Positions 7,231 to 13,125 of a DNA stretch of 13,125 bases are shown here, in pieces. The notes under the pieces are model-generated. The model was not told where the DNA came from. It searched no databases and saw nothing but the letters and a program-made list of their open reading frames with translations. The stretch comes from an uncultured Lachnospiraceae bacterium (GTDB lineage Bacteria > Bacillota_A > Clostridia > Lachnospirales > Lachnospiraceae), in assembly GCA_947564305.1 (NCBI GenBank), contig CANOBT010000146.1, positions 1 to 13,125 on the forward strand, given 5' to 3'. How positions within the stretch are numbered: position 1 is the first letter of the stretch; every line of letters begins with the position of its first letter. Made by a program: the position numbers and the translations under genes.

Positions 7231-8418
7231 TTACAGATATGCTTTCAGCGCATCTACTTTATCCAGCTTTTCCCATGACAAATCCAAATCGTTACGTCCA
7301 AAGTGTCCGTAAGCCGCTGTCTGTTTGTAAATCGGACGGCGCAGATCCAACATCTTGATAATGCCTGCCGGACGGAAATCAAAGTTTTCACGCACGATTT
7401 CTACCAGACGTTCATTTGATACCTTGCCTGTGCCAAAGGTGTCAATCATGATAGAGGTGGGCTGTGCCACACCGATTGCATATGACAACTGAATCTCACA
7501 TTTCTTTGCCAATCCTGCCGCAACAATATTCTTTGCTGCATAACGAGCCGCATACGCTGCGGAACGGTCTACCTTCGTGCAGTCCTTTCCGGAAAATGCA
7601 CCGCCGCCATGACGTGCCATTCCACCATATGTATCTACAATAATCTTTCTTCCTGTCAAACCACTGTCACCATGAGGTCCGCCAATTACAAAACGTCCTG
7701 TCGGATTTACGAAGAACTTCGTCTTTTCATCCACCATGTCTGCCGGAATAATCTCATCAAATACGTATTTCTTGATATCAGCAAAAATCTGCTCCTGCGT
7801 CACATCCGCATCATGCTGTGTAGAAAGTACGACTGCATCCAAACGCTGTGGCTCTCCTGCATCATCATACTCTACGGTTACCTGTGTCTTTCCATCCGGA
7901 CGAAGATAGGTCAGAGTTCCATCTTTTCGAACCTTGGTAAGCTGCAATGCCAGTTTGTGTGCCAATGCGATTGGATATGGCATATATTCCTCTGTCTCAT
8001 CCGATGCATATCCAAACATCATTCCCTGATCGCCTGCTCCGATTGCATCAATCTCTTCCTCAGACGGGGATGCAGCCTTTGCTTCCAGAGCCTTATCTAC
8101 ACCAAGCGCGATATCTGCTGACTGCTCATCAATGACAGTCATGACCCCACAAGTCTCTGCGTCAAATCCATACTCTGCATTAGTATAGCCAATCTCTCGT
8201 ACTGTATCACGCACGATCTTCTGCATGTCTACATAAGCATTTGTGGAGATTTCTCCCATAACCATGACAATTCCCGTCGTAGTGCAGGTCTCACATGCCA
8301 CACGGCTCATTGGGTCCTGTTCCATGAGTGCATCTAAGATGGCGTCAGAAATCTGATCGCACATTTTGTCCGGATGCCCTTCTGTTACTGATTCTGAGGT
8401 AAATAAGTGTCTTTCCAT
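7231..8418 (-). CDS. metK: S-adenosylmethionine synthetase
   Basis: MetK makes S-adenosylmethionine from methionine and ATP, releasing phosphate and pyrophosphate, and works as a cytoplasmic tetramer. The 395-residue protein shows the N-terminal [20 protein letters not shown] (ATP-binding His15 in GHPDK), the signature [12 protein letters not shown] (active-site loop region), [20 protein letters not shown], and the phosphate-binding GGGAFSGKD. Its size matches bacterial MetK. The ATG at 8418 is preceded by AAGGAGAGG, 6-7 bases away. It stands alone between a SAM-I riboswitch leader and a terminator, so it is feedback-controlled by its own product. It supplies the methyl donor for, among others, the SPOUT methyltransferase in this window. 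Confidence 0.98.
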   Translation of the reverse strand: MERHLFTSESVTEGHPDKMCDQISDAILDALMEQDPMSRVACETCTTTGIVMVMGEISTNAYVDMQKIVRDTVREIGYTNAEYGFDAETCGVMTVIDEQSADIALGVDKALEAKAASPSEEEIDAIGAGDQGMMFGYASDETEEYMPYPIALAHKLALQLTKVRKDGTLTYLRPDGKTQVTVEYDDAGEPQRLDAVVLSTQHDADVTQEQIFADIKKYVFDEIIPADMVDEKTKFFVNPTGRFVIGGPHGDSGLTGRKIIVDTYGGMARHGGGAFSGKDCTKVDRSAAYAARYAAKNIVAAGLAKKCEIQLSYAIGVAQPTSIMIDTFGTGKVSNERLVEIVRENFDFRPAGIIKMLDLRRPIYKQTAAYGHFGRNDLDLSWEKLDKVDALKAYL

Positions 8419-8490
8419 GTCAATCCTCTCCTTCTTTTGGAACTTTCTCTCTCTTTTGTAGCCTATGATTGCTTTGCTTTCCTTGCAAAA

Positions 8491-8522
8491 GAAAAAACAG
8501 TCTACAAAAAGCGGACTGTTTT
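8491..8522 (-). terminator. riboswitch terminator (attenuator) before metK
   Basis: On the minus strand AAAACAGTC (8522-8514) pairs with GACTGTTTT (8502-8494) over an 11-base loop, and the U-run continues to 8492. This is the expression platform of the SAM-I riboswitch: its 5' arm is shared with the antiterminator arm at 8513-8520. Confidence 0.88.
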
Positions 8523-8529
8523 ATATTTT

Positions 8530-8638
8530 AACAATCCTCTTATTGTTCGATTGCTCGCTCAGGTTGGCACCTTCCGTTCTCACAGGGTTGCCGCAGCTTC
8601 ACAGATCCTTTGTATCTCCACTGCTCTGAATAAGAGAA
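8530..8638 (-). ncRNA. SAM-I (S-box) riboswitch
   Basis: The aptamer senses S-adenosylmethionine and shuts off metK. P1 forms from CTCTTATT (minus, 8636-8629) and AATAAGAG (8544-8537), extendable by two pairs to 8638/8535. Inside lie the conserved S-box strings AGTGGAGA, GTGAAGCTGCGGCAACC and GGTGCCAA in the right order, plus a P4 hairpin CGA-GCAA-TCG. The antiterminator is visible too: GGATTGTT (8537-8530) pairs over all 8 bases, with one G-U wobble, with AACAGTCC (8520-8513). Extended P1 takes up 8535-8537, so SAM binding breaks the antiterminator and lets the terminator form. Low SAM therefore means metK expressed. Confidence 0.93.
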
Positions 8639-8708
8639 AGTCTATGATATTTGATTGTATTGCCCTGCCTTGCTTGTATGCTTGGCATCTTTAATTAGGC
8701 TCAATAAG

Positions 8709-8737
8709 ACTTTACACCGTATTGCCCCGGTTGTCAA
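8709..8737 (-). promoter_or_regulatory. metK promoter
   Basis: On the minus strand a perfect -35 TTGACA (8737-8732) is followed after exactly 17 bases by TAAAGT (8714-8709). Transcription should start near 8702, placing about 60 bases of leader before the riboswitch aptamer. Position, spacing and the downstream riboswitch support it. Confidence 0.82.
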
Positions 8738-8749
8738 TACATAGATGTA

Positions 8750-8780
8750 AAAAATGACTGCCAAATGTTGTGAATGGCAA
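8750..8780 (-). terminator. weak candidate murA terminator
   Basis: A short stem TGCCA/TGGCA (minus, 8779-8775 with 8763-8759) with an 11-base loop is followed by TCATTTTTT, 11 bases past the murA stop. The stem has only 5 pairs, so termination efficiency is doubtful. Confidence 0.4.
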
Positions 8781-8789
8781 CCGCCATCA

Positions 8790-10082
8790 TCAACCTACCT
8801 TCAAAATGAACTTCTGAATCTCCTTTTCACTGGAAGTCTTCTCAATCACTCCGCCAAGGCTTCTCAGCTTTTCCTCGAACTTTTCATATCCCCTTTGGAT
8901 ATATTGTATATCATCGATAATCGTAACTCCGTCTGTTGCAAGTCCGGCAATACAAAGTGCCGCTCCTGCCCGTAAGTCTGGTGCACTGATTCTTGCGCCT
9001 GAAAACTTTTCCACGCCCTCGATTGTAGCGGAATTGCCCTCTACTTTAATCACGGCTCCCATCCTTGCCAGTTCGTCCAGATACTTAAACCTGTTCTCAA
9101 AAATACTTTCTGTAATTGTACTGGTGCCCTTTGCCAATGCCAACGCAACACCAATCTGTGGCTGCATATCTGTCGGATAACCCGGATATGGCAATGTCTT
9201 CACCTGTGTAGAACGAAGCCTGCCTTTTGCTACCACACGCACGGCATCATCAAATTCCTCAATCTCACAGCCAATATCCGTCAGCTTGGAAATCGTAGCA
9301 TCCAAATGCTTCGGAATCACGTTGAGTACCGTCACATCCCCTTTTGTGACTGCCGCGGCAAACATAAAGGTCCCTGCCTCAATCTGGTCCGGAATAATAG
9401 AATATTCTGACTTGTGCAACGAATTTACCCCGCGGATTTTAATTACATCTGTTCCCGCACCACGGATGTTCGCTCCGATGCTGTTCAGGAAGTTGGCAAC
9501 ATCTACTACATGCGGCTCCTTGGCCACATTCTCCATAATCGTAAGACCATCGGCCATAGCCGCTGCCATCATCACATTAATTGTAGCCCCTACACTGACC
9601 ACATCAAAGTACAAATGTGTTCCCCGAAGATGGTCTGATTCAGCAACAATCTTCCCATGTTCAATATCCACATCCGCCCCCAGAGCACGAAAGCCCTTTA
9701 AATGCTGGTCGATTGGTCTGCTTCCAATATTGCACCCTCCCGGAAGCGCTACTTCTGCTCTGCCGTACTTTCCAAGCAGCGCGCCTAAAAGATAATAGGA
9801 CGCCCGAATTTTCTTTATAAAATCATACTCAATATTAAAATCTGTTATCGTACCTCCATTAATTTTCACCCTGTGCCGGTCAACCCGCTGGACTGTTGCA
9901 CCAATTCCTGCGATTGCCTCCAACATTACATTGATATCATTGACATCCGGAAGGTTTTCTATCAATACCGTTTCATCTGTCATAATTGCTGCGGCGAGAA
10001 TTGCCAACGCAGCATTCTTGGCTCCACTAATCTCAACTTCCCCTACTAGTGGATTTCCACCCTTGATTACATATTGCTCCAT
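8790..10082 (-). CDS. murA: UDP-N-acetylglucosamine 1-carboxyvinyltransferase
   Basis: MurA transfers enolpyruvate from PEP to UDP-GlcNAc, the first committed step of peptidoglycan synthesis and the target of fosfomycin. The 430-residue protein has Lys22-Asn23 (SGAKNAALAIL), the PEP/substrate arginine in KKIRASYYL (Arg93), and the catalytic loop PGGCNIGSRPIDQHLKGF with the nucleophile Cys117. Cys at this position predicts fosfomycin sensitivity, unlike the Asp-containing enzymes. YPTDMQPQ carries the conserved Asp. The GCNIGSRP form and the length resemble the Gram-positive MurA/MurZ group. Firmicutes often carry two paralogs, and which one this is cannot be decided here. The ATG at 10082 has GAGGTG upstream. 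It is expressed from its own promoter (10134-10161). Confidence 0.97.
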   Translation of the reverse strand: MEQYVIKGGNPLVGEVEISGAKNAALAILAAAIMTDETVLIENLPDVNDINVMLEAIAGIGATVQRVDRHRVKINGGTITDFNIEYDFIKKIRASYYLLGALLGKYGRAEVALPGGCNIGSRPIDQHLKGFRALGADVDIEHGKIVAESDHLRGTHLYFDVVSVGATINVMMAAAMADGLTIMENVAKEPHVVDVANFLNSIGANIRGAGTDVIKIRGVNSLHKSEYSIIPDQIEAGTFMFAAAVTKGDVTVLNVIPKHLDATISKLTDIGCEIEEFDDAVRVVAKGRLRSTQVKTLPYPGYPTDMQPQIGVALALAKGTSTITESIFENRFKYLDELARMGAVIKVEGNSATIEGVEKFSGARISAPDLRAGAALCIAGLATDGVTIIDDIQYIQRGYEKFEEKLRSLGGVIEKTSSEKEIQKFILKVG

Positions 10083-10133
10083 ATCGCACCTCGATTATCC
10101 GATATTGTTACATGATTTTAAAAAATCTAGTAT

Positions 10134-10161
10134 AGTATACCACAAATTTGTGATTTGTAAA
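10134..10161 (-). promoter_or_regulatory. murA promoter with palindrome in the spacer
   Basis: On the minus strand TTTACA (10161-10156) and TATACT (10139-10134), 5 of 6 matches each, are 16 bases apart. The spacer contains a perfect 12-bp palindrome, CACAAATTTGTG, at 10141-10152. A protein bound there would block RNA polymerase, so it is a candidate operator. The promoter fits a start about 45 bases before the murA ATG. Confidence 0.7.
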
Positions 10162-10206
10162 ATCCTTTTCTCCTATTTGCACTGCTTTATTTACATTTTT
10201 TACTAT

Positions 10207-10722
10207 TTATTCCTGAATATCAGCATTAAAATGGCTCAAAACCGCTTCGATTGTCTTCTCTATAGAAAGTCCGTCCTCATTGATTATAATATCCGCATAG
10301 GTTTCAAAAAGGTCCGCTCTCTCCTCGTAAAGGTCCCTCAAACTCTGCCCTTCCCTCAATACGACACCGCGTTTTTTTGGATTTCTGATTCTTTTCTCTA
10401 TTGTCTCATAAGTCACCTTCAAATATACGACCGTTCCATTTTTTTTGAAGTGCTCCATAGCCTCTCTACAATAAACCACACTTCCCCCCGGGGAAATCAC
10501 TGTATTCTCCACATTGACATCCCGGTTTACCTGATTCTCGATTTTCAGAAATCCATCCTCGCCGGCCTGTTCAATAATATCGCGCAGCAACTTTCCTTCC
10601 TGCTCTTGAATCAAAAGGTCCGTATCAAGAAAACGCATCCCCAGCCTTTTCGCCACCACAACCCCAATCGTACTTTTCCCGACAGCAGGCATCCCGATAA
10701 AAATAATGTTTTTTCTTTTCAT
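10207..10722 (-). CDS. shikimate kinase-family protein (divergent)
   Basis: A P-loop small-molecule kinase of the shikimate kinase family, 171 residues from the ATG at 10722 (GGAAG Shine-Dalgarno 4 bases upstream; the open frame reaches 10785 but the added residues lack family similarity). Walker A is GMPAVGKST (10-18), and FLDTD (31-35) gives the conserved Asp33/Asp35. The lid arginine KKR (Arg118) and Arg135 in EERADLFETYAD are present. However, the conserved Arg of the GE..FR..E motif that binds the shikimate carboxylate is Leu59 (GEDGFLKIE), and the GGG shikimate loop reads SPGGS. ATP binding therefore looks intact while the acceptor pocket is altered, so shikimate kinase activity is only a guess. 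It follows the unknown 139-residue gene by 28 bases, probably in one transcript, and no other aromatic pathway gene is near. Confidence 0.85.
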   Translation of the reverse strand: MKRKNIIFIGMPAVGKSTIGVVVAKRLGMRFLDTDLLIQEQEGKLLRDIIEQAGEDGFLKIENQVNRDVNVENTVISPGGSVVYCREAMEHFKKNGTVVYLKVTYETIEKRIRNPKKRGVVLREGQSLRDLYEERADLFETYADIIINEDGLSIEKTIEAVLSHFNADIQE

Positions 10723-10750
10723 ATGTCTTCCAATCTTATCAATAATATTC

Positions 10751-11170
10751 TCAATAAAATTTTTGCCGCATCCGTCGGTTCTCACTTCGACGCTTGTATA
10801 ATTCCTGATACAGCATCACATCAATCAAATCCCGCAGCCAATTCGAGCATCTCTGATGAAACTGTTGTTCCTGCACACCCTTGTCGTCTCCGTCTTCCAC
10901 TTCTTCGTAGGATATTCTCTCGTTATCCCTGACCTTGTTATAAATCCGGTTTCCCATTAGTCGAAGCTGCAATCGATCAGGGTATTCGTCATATATCATG
11001 CTGAAAGGTCCCTCACACCGGTCGCACTCCTCTTCCACATACGGTAACACACGTTTTGCCGCATCCGGATACAAGCTTAACATATACTCATAATCTCTCT
11101 GCTCCATGCGTTCATTGTCATACATAAACGGCATCGGATATACCATGTAATATGGCAGTTTTCCCTCCAT
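10751..11170 (-). CDS. conserved hypothetical protein, function unknown
   Basis: 139 residues, not assigned to a named family. It resembles short uncharacterised proteins of Lachnospiraceae. Visible features are a tyrosine/proline-rich N-terminus (YYMVYPMPFMYDNE), then RDYEYMLSLYPDAAKRVLPY, an acidic EEECDRCEG segment (Cys49, Cys52), the stretch SMIYDEYPDRLQLRLMGNRIY, a variable acidic middle (about 82-100), and a C-terminal WLRDLIDVMLYQELYKRR followed by a strongly basic end. No signal peptide, membrane helix or catalytic motif is seen. It looks like a soluble, alpha-helical, highly charged protein. The ATG at 11170 has GGAAG about 7 bases upstream, and the open frame and residue patterning support a real gene. 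It is followed closely by the shikimate kinase-like gene. Confidence 0.82.
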   Translation of the reverse strand: MEGKLPYYMVYPMPFMYDNERMEQRDYEYMLSLYPDAAKRVLPYVEEECDRCEGPFSMIYDEYPDRLQLRLMGNRIYNKVRDNERISYEEVEDGDDKGVQEQQFHQRCSNWLRDLIDVMLYQELYKRRSENRRMRQKFY

Positions 11171-11191
11171 AATCCCACTTCCATTTCACAC

Positions 11192-11197
11192 ATTATA
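11192..11197 (-). promoter_or_regulatory. possible -10 element for the 139-residue gene
   Basis: A perfect TATAAT lies 21 bases before the ATG on the minus strand, but no convincing -35 is found at 16-18 bases. The adjacent CATACAATA (11210-11202) matches the CATANNNTA -10 form of a mother-cell sigma K promoter, without its expected AC -35. Both readings are tentative. Confidence 0.35.
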
Positions 11198-11307
11198 TCC
11201 TTATTGTATGCAGCAAGATTCCATTTGGGCACATGGTATCATCAACGAATTTTCTGTGATTGACTACGCTGATTTAAGCTGCGAATGCAATTTTTATCTT
11301 ATATAAT

Positions 11308-11757
11308 CTACTGATTTTCCTTGTTTTCTATATCCATAATCAAATCTACTCTGTGCTGATGGCGACCGCCCTGGAATTCCGTATTCAGCCATGCATCCAC
11401 TATCATCTTCGCCAGTTCCGCCCCTACGACTCTGGCCCCAAAAGCTAAGATATTACAATTGTTATGCTGTTTTGCCATCTTTGCGGTAAATGGTTCGCTG
11501 CATACCGCTGCACGGATTCCCTTTACCTTATTGGCAGCCAGGGAAATCCCCAGGCCTGTCCCACAAATTAAAATGCCACAGTGTACCTCTTTGTCTGCCA
11601 CTGCATGTGCCACTTTTTCTCCATATATCGGATAGTCACAGCTTTCAGATGAGTTTGTGCCATAGTCTATAACCTGATGTCCCATATTTTCCAAAAACTC
11701 AATAATCTCAGCCTTCAGTTCCAATGCAGAATGATCATTTCCTATTCCTATCTTCAT
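11308..11757 (-). CDS. rpiB: ribose-5-phosphate isomerase B
   Basis: RpiB interconverts ribose 5-phosphate and ribulose 5-phosphate in the pentose phosphate pathway. Close relatives act on allose 6-phosphate or serve as LacA/LacB subunits, but those have different active-site signatures. The 149-residue protein has GNDHSALELK (Asp8, His9), the catalytic Cys65 in the GTGLG anion hole (CGTGLGISLAANK), the acid/base region KMAKQHNNCNILAFGARVVG (His98, Arg109) and the C-terminal FQGGRHQHRVDLI. The ATG at 11757 is preceded by GAGGAGG at a slightly long spacing of about 11 bases. It stands between the tuf terminator and the unknown 139-residue gene, with no obvious terminator after it. Confidence 0.95.
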   Translation of the reverse strand: MKIGIGNDHSALELKAEIIEFLENMGHQVIDYGTNSSESCDYPIYGEKVAHAVADKEVHCGILICGTGLGISLAANKVKGIRAAVCSEPFTAKMAKQHNNCNILAFGARVVGAELAKMIVDAWLNTEFQGGRHQHRVDLIMDIENKENQ

Positions 11758-11851
11758 ATATCTTTCATCCTCCTCGGTATGTAACCGACTAAGTTATCTA
11801 TAAAGTCAAATGCACATTCTTGCATGTACACTTGCCTCGTTGCTTTACGGG

Positions 11852-11893
11852 AATAAAATAACCGCAACCTCTGTAGTATACAAAGGTTGCGGT
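11852..11893 (-). terminator. strong intrinsic terminator of tuf
   Basis: A perfect 10-bp stem, ACCGCAACCT (minus, 11893-11884) with AGGTTGCGGT (11870-11861), encloses a 13-base loop and is followed by TATTTTATT. It lies 31 bases after the tuf stop. This separates the highly expressed tuf transcript from rpiB. Confidence 0.85.
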
Positions 11894-11924
11894 ATTGCAT
11901 ACCTGCCTATTGGCCTATCATAAA

Positions 11925-13118
11925 TTACTCAATGATCTTAGCTACTGTACCAGATCCTACTGTACGGCCACCTTCACGGATAGCAAACCGGAGACCTTCC
12001 TCCATAGCTACAGGATGAATCAACTCTACTGTCATCTCTACGTTATCTCCAGGCATACACATCTCTACGCCTTCTGGAAGGTCGCAAACACCTGTTACGT
12101 CTGTTGTTCTGAAATAGAACTGTGGTCTGTAGTTATTGAAGAATGGTGTATGACGGCCACCTTCATCTTTTGTCAGTACGTATACCTGACATGTGAACTT
12201 TGTATGGCACTTTACAGTACCTGGTTTAATCAAAACCTGACCTCTTTCGATCTCTGTTCTCTGTACACCACGAAGAAGAGCGCCGATGTTATCACCTGCA
12301 CGAGCCTCGTCAAGCAGCTTACGGAACATCTCGATACCAGTTACAACAGTCTTACGAATGTCTTCATGAATACCAATAATCTCAACTTCGTCAGATACAT
12401 GAAGTGTACCACGCTCTACACGGCCTGTAGCAACAGTTCCACGACCTGTGATAGAGAATACGTCCTCTACCGGCATCAGGAATGGCTTATCTGTGTCACG
12501 CTCTGGTGTCGGAATCCACTCGTCAACAGCAGCCATCAGTTCCATAACTTTGTCGCCCCATTCGCTGTCTGGATCTTCCAGAGCTTTCAGAGCGGAACCC
12601 TGGATAACCGGTGTGTCATCTCCTGGGAATTCATATTCATCCAGAAGTTCACGGATTTCCATCTCTACCAGTTCAAGCAGCTCTTCATCATCTACCATAT
12701 CGCACTTATTCATGAATACTACGATATATGGTACGTTTACCTGACGGGACAGAAGGATATGCTCTCTTGTCTGAGCCATAACTCCGTCTGTAGCAGCTAC
12801 AACCAGGATCGCGCCGTCCATCTGAGCAGCACCGGTGATCATGTTCTTAACGTAGTCAGCATGTCCCGGGCAGTCAACGTGTGCATAGTGACGGTTGTCT
12901 GTCTCATACTCAACGTGAGCGGTAGAGATTGTGATTCCACGCTCTCTCTCTTCCGGAGCCTTATCGATGTTATCGAAAGCCACCTCTGCGTTACCTTCTA
13001 CTCTCTTAGCAAGAACCTTTGTGATCGCTGCTGTCAGAGTTGTCTTACCATGGTCAACGTGGCCGATGGTACCAATATTAGCATGTGGTTTTGTTCTTTC
13101 AAATTTAGCTTTAGCCAT
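11925..13118 (-). CDS. tuf: elongation factor Tu
   Basis: EF-Tu is the GTPase that carries aminoacyl-tRNA to the ribosomal A site. All GTP motifs are present in the 397-residue protein: G1 GHVDHGKT (19-26), G2 RGITIST (60-66), G3 DCPGH (82-86), G4 NKCD (137-140) and G5 GSAL (174-177). Domains II and III follow, with [21 protein letters not shown] and the C-terminal [19 protein letters not shown]. The length is normal and the frame complete. Start ATG 13118 is certain from the universal [12 protein letters not shown] opening. Only 7 bases of upstream sequence are visible, so its Shine-Dalgarno, promoter and the usual fusA neighbour cannot be judged. Confidence 0.99.
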   Translation of the reverse strand: MAKAKFERTKPHANIGTIGHVDHGKTTLTAAITKVLAKRVEGNAEVAFDNIDKAPEERERGITISTAHVEYETDNRHYAHVDCPGHADYVKNMITGAAQMDGAILVVAATDGVMAQTREHILLSRQVNVPYIVVFMNKCDMVDDEELLELVEMEIRELLDEYEFPGDDTPVIQGSALKALEDPDSEWGDKVMELMAAVDEWIPTPERDTDKPFLMPVEDVFSITGRGTVATGRVERGTLHVSDEVEIIGIHEDIRKTVVTGIEMFRKLLDEARAGDNIGALLRGVQRTEIERGQVLIKPGTVKCHTKFTCQVYVLTKDEGGRHTPFFNNYRPQFYFRTTDVTGVCDLPEGVEMCMPGDNVEMTVELIHPVAMEEGLRFAIREGGRTVGSGTVAKIIE

Positions 13119-13125
13119 TTTGAAT

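Noticed and set aside
7609..8121. Plus-strand open frame opposite metK, Cys/Ile/Leu-rich
   Set aside because: It is fully antisense to metK, and its composition reflects the complement of metK codons.
10723..10785. N-terminal extension of the shikimate kinase-like frame to ATG 10785
   Set aside because: It overlaps the upstream gene, lacks a ribosome site and family similarity; ATG 10722 has GGAAG at the right distance and begins directly with the P-loop strand.
9931..10932. Plus-strand open frame of 333 codons across the murA start, aroK-like gene and unknown gene
   Set aside because: It runs antisense to three supported genes and through the murA promoter; its composition is shadow-like and no plausible ribosome site or domain is seen.
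11202..11210. Sigma K-type promoter before the 139-residue gene (CATACAATA)
   Set aside because: The -10 form matches, but the expected AC -35 is not at the right spacing, so it is kept only as a tentative remark.
11810..11825. Inverted repeat ATGCA/TGCAT before rpiB
   Set aside because: Only 5 bases per arm with no clear promoter around it; expected by chance in this length of sequence.
1..13125. CRISPR arrays, insertion sequences, tRNA or rRNA genes, prophage or defence genes
   Set aside because: No repeated spacer-like units, transposase, terminal repeats or structural RNA genes were seen; every long stretch is explained by housekeeping genes.

Overview
All genes in this window lie on the minus strand, so transcription runs from high to low coordinates. 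The gene set, protein styles (the 'VKCHTKF' EF-Tu variant, a GCNIGSRP-type MurA, a SAM-I riboswitch before metK) and AG-rich Shine-Dalgarno sites point to a low-to-mid GC Firmicute. The closest fit is the class Clostridia, family Lachnospiraceae. This assignment rests on recognition of the sequences, not on a search.

In transcription order: tuf (EF-Tu) ends in a strong intrinsic terminator. It is followed by rpiB (ribose-5-phosphate isomerase B), an unknown conserved 139-residue protein, and a shikimate-kinase-family protein 28 bases downstream of it. Next come murA (peptidoglycan precursor synthesis), behind a promoter with a perfect 12-bp palindrome in its spacer, and metK (SAM synthetase), behind a strong promoter and a complete SAM-I riboswitch with terminator and antiterminator. 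A hairpin terminator follows metK. A two-component pair comes next, with the histidine kinase first and the response regulator overlapping it by 8 bases. Then come a TrmH/SpoU-family RNA methyltransferase and argF (ornithine carbamoyltransferase, with its own terminator). The last group is birA, a small DUF6145-like protein overlapping birA, coaX (type III pantothenate kinase) and dusB (tRNA-dihydrouridine synthase).

The content is housekeeping: translation, sugar phosphate metabolism, cell wall, methionine/SAM, arginine, biotin and CoA cofactors, and tRNA/rRNA modification. birA and coaX form a cofactor pair (biotinylation and CoA synthesis). The rest are neighbours without a shared pathway. 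There are no mobile elements, CRISPR arrays, tRNA or rRNA genes, and no sign of horizontal transfer.

I did not find a previously undescribed system. The points most worth a second look are the shikimate-kinase-like protein that lacks the shikimate-binding arginine, the unknown 139-residue gene beside it, the palindrome inside the murA promoter, the fully readable SAM riboswitch switch, the histidine kinase with almost no extracellular domain, and an in-frame 19-codon tail after the DUF6145-like stop codon. The only gene-free stretch over 300 bases (8419-8789) is accounted for by the metK promoter, the riboswitch and a weak murA terminator.
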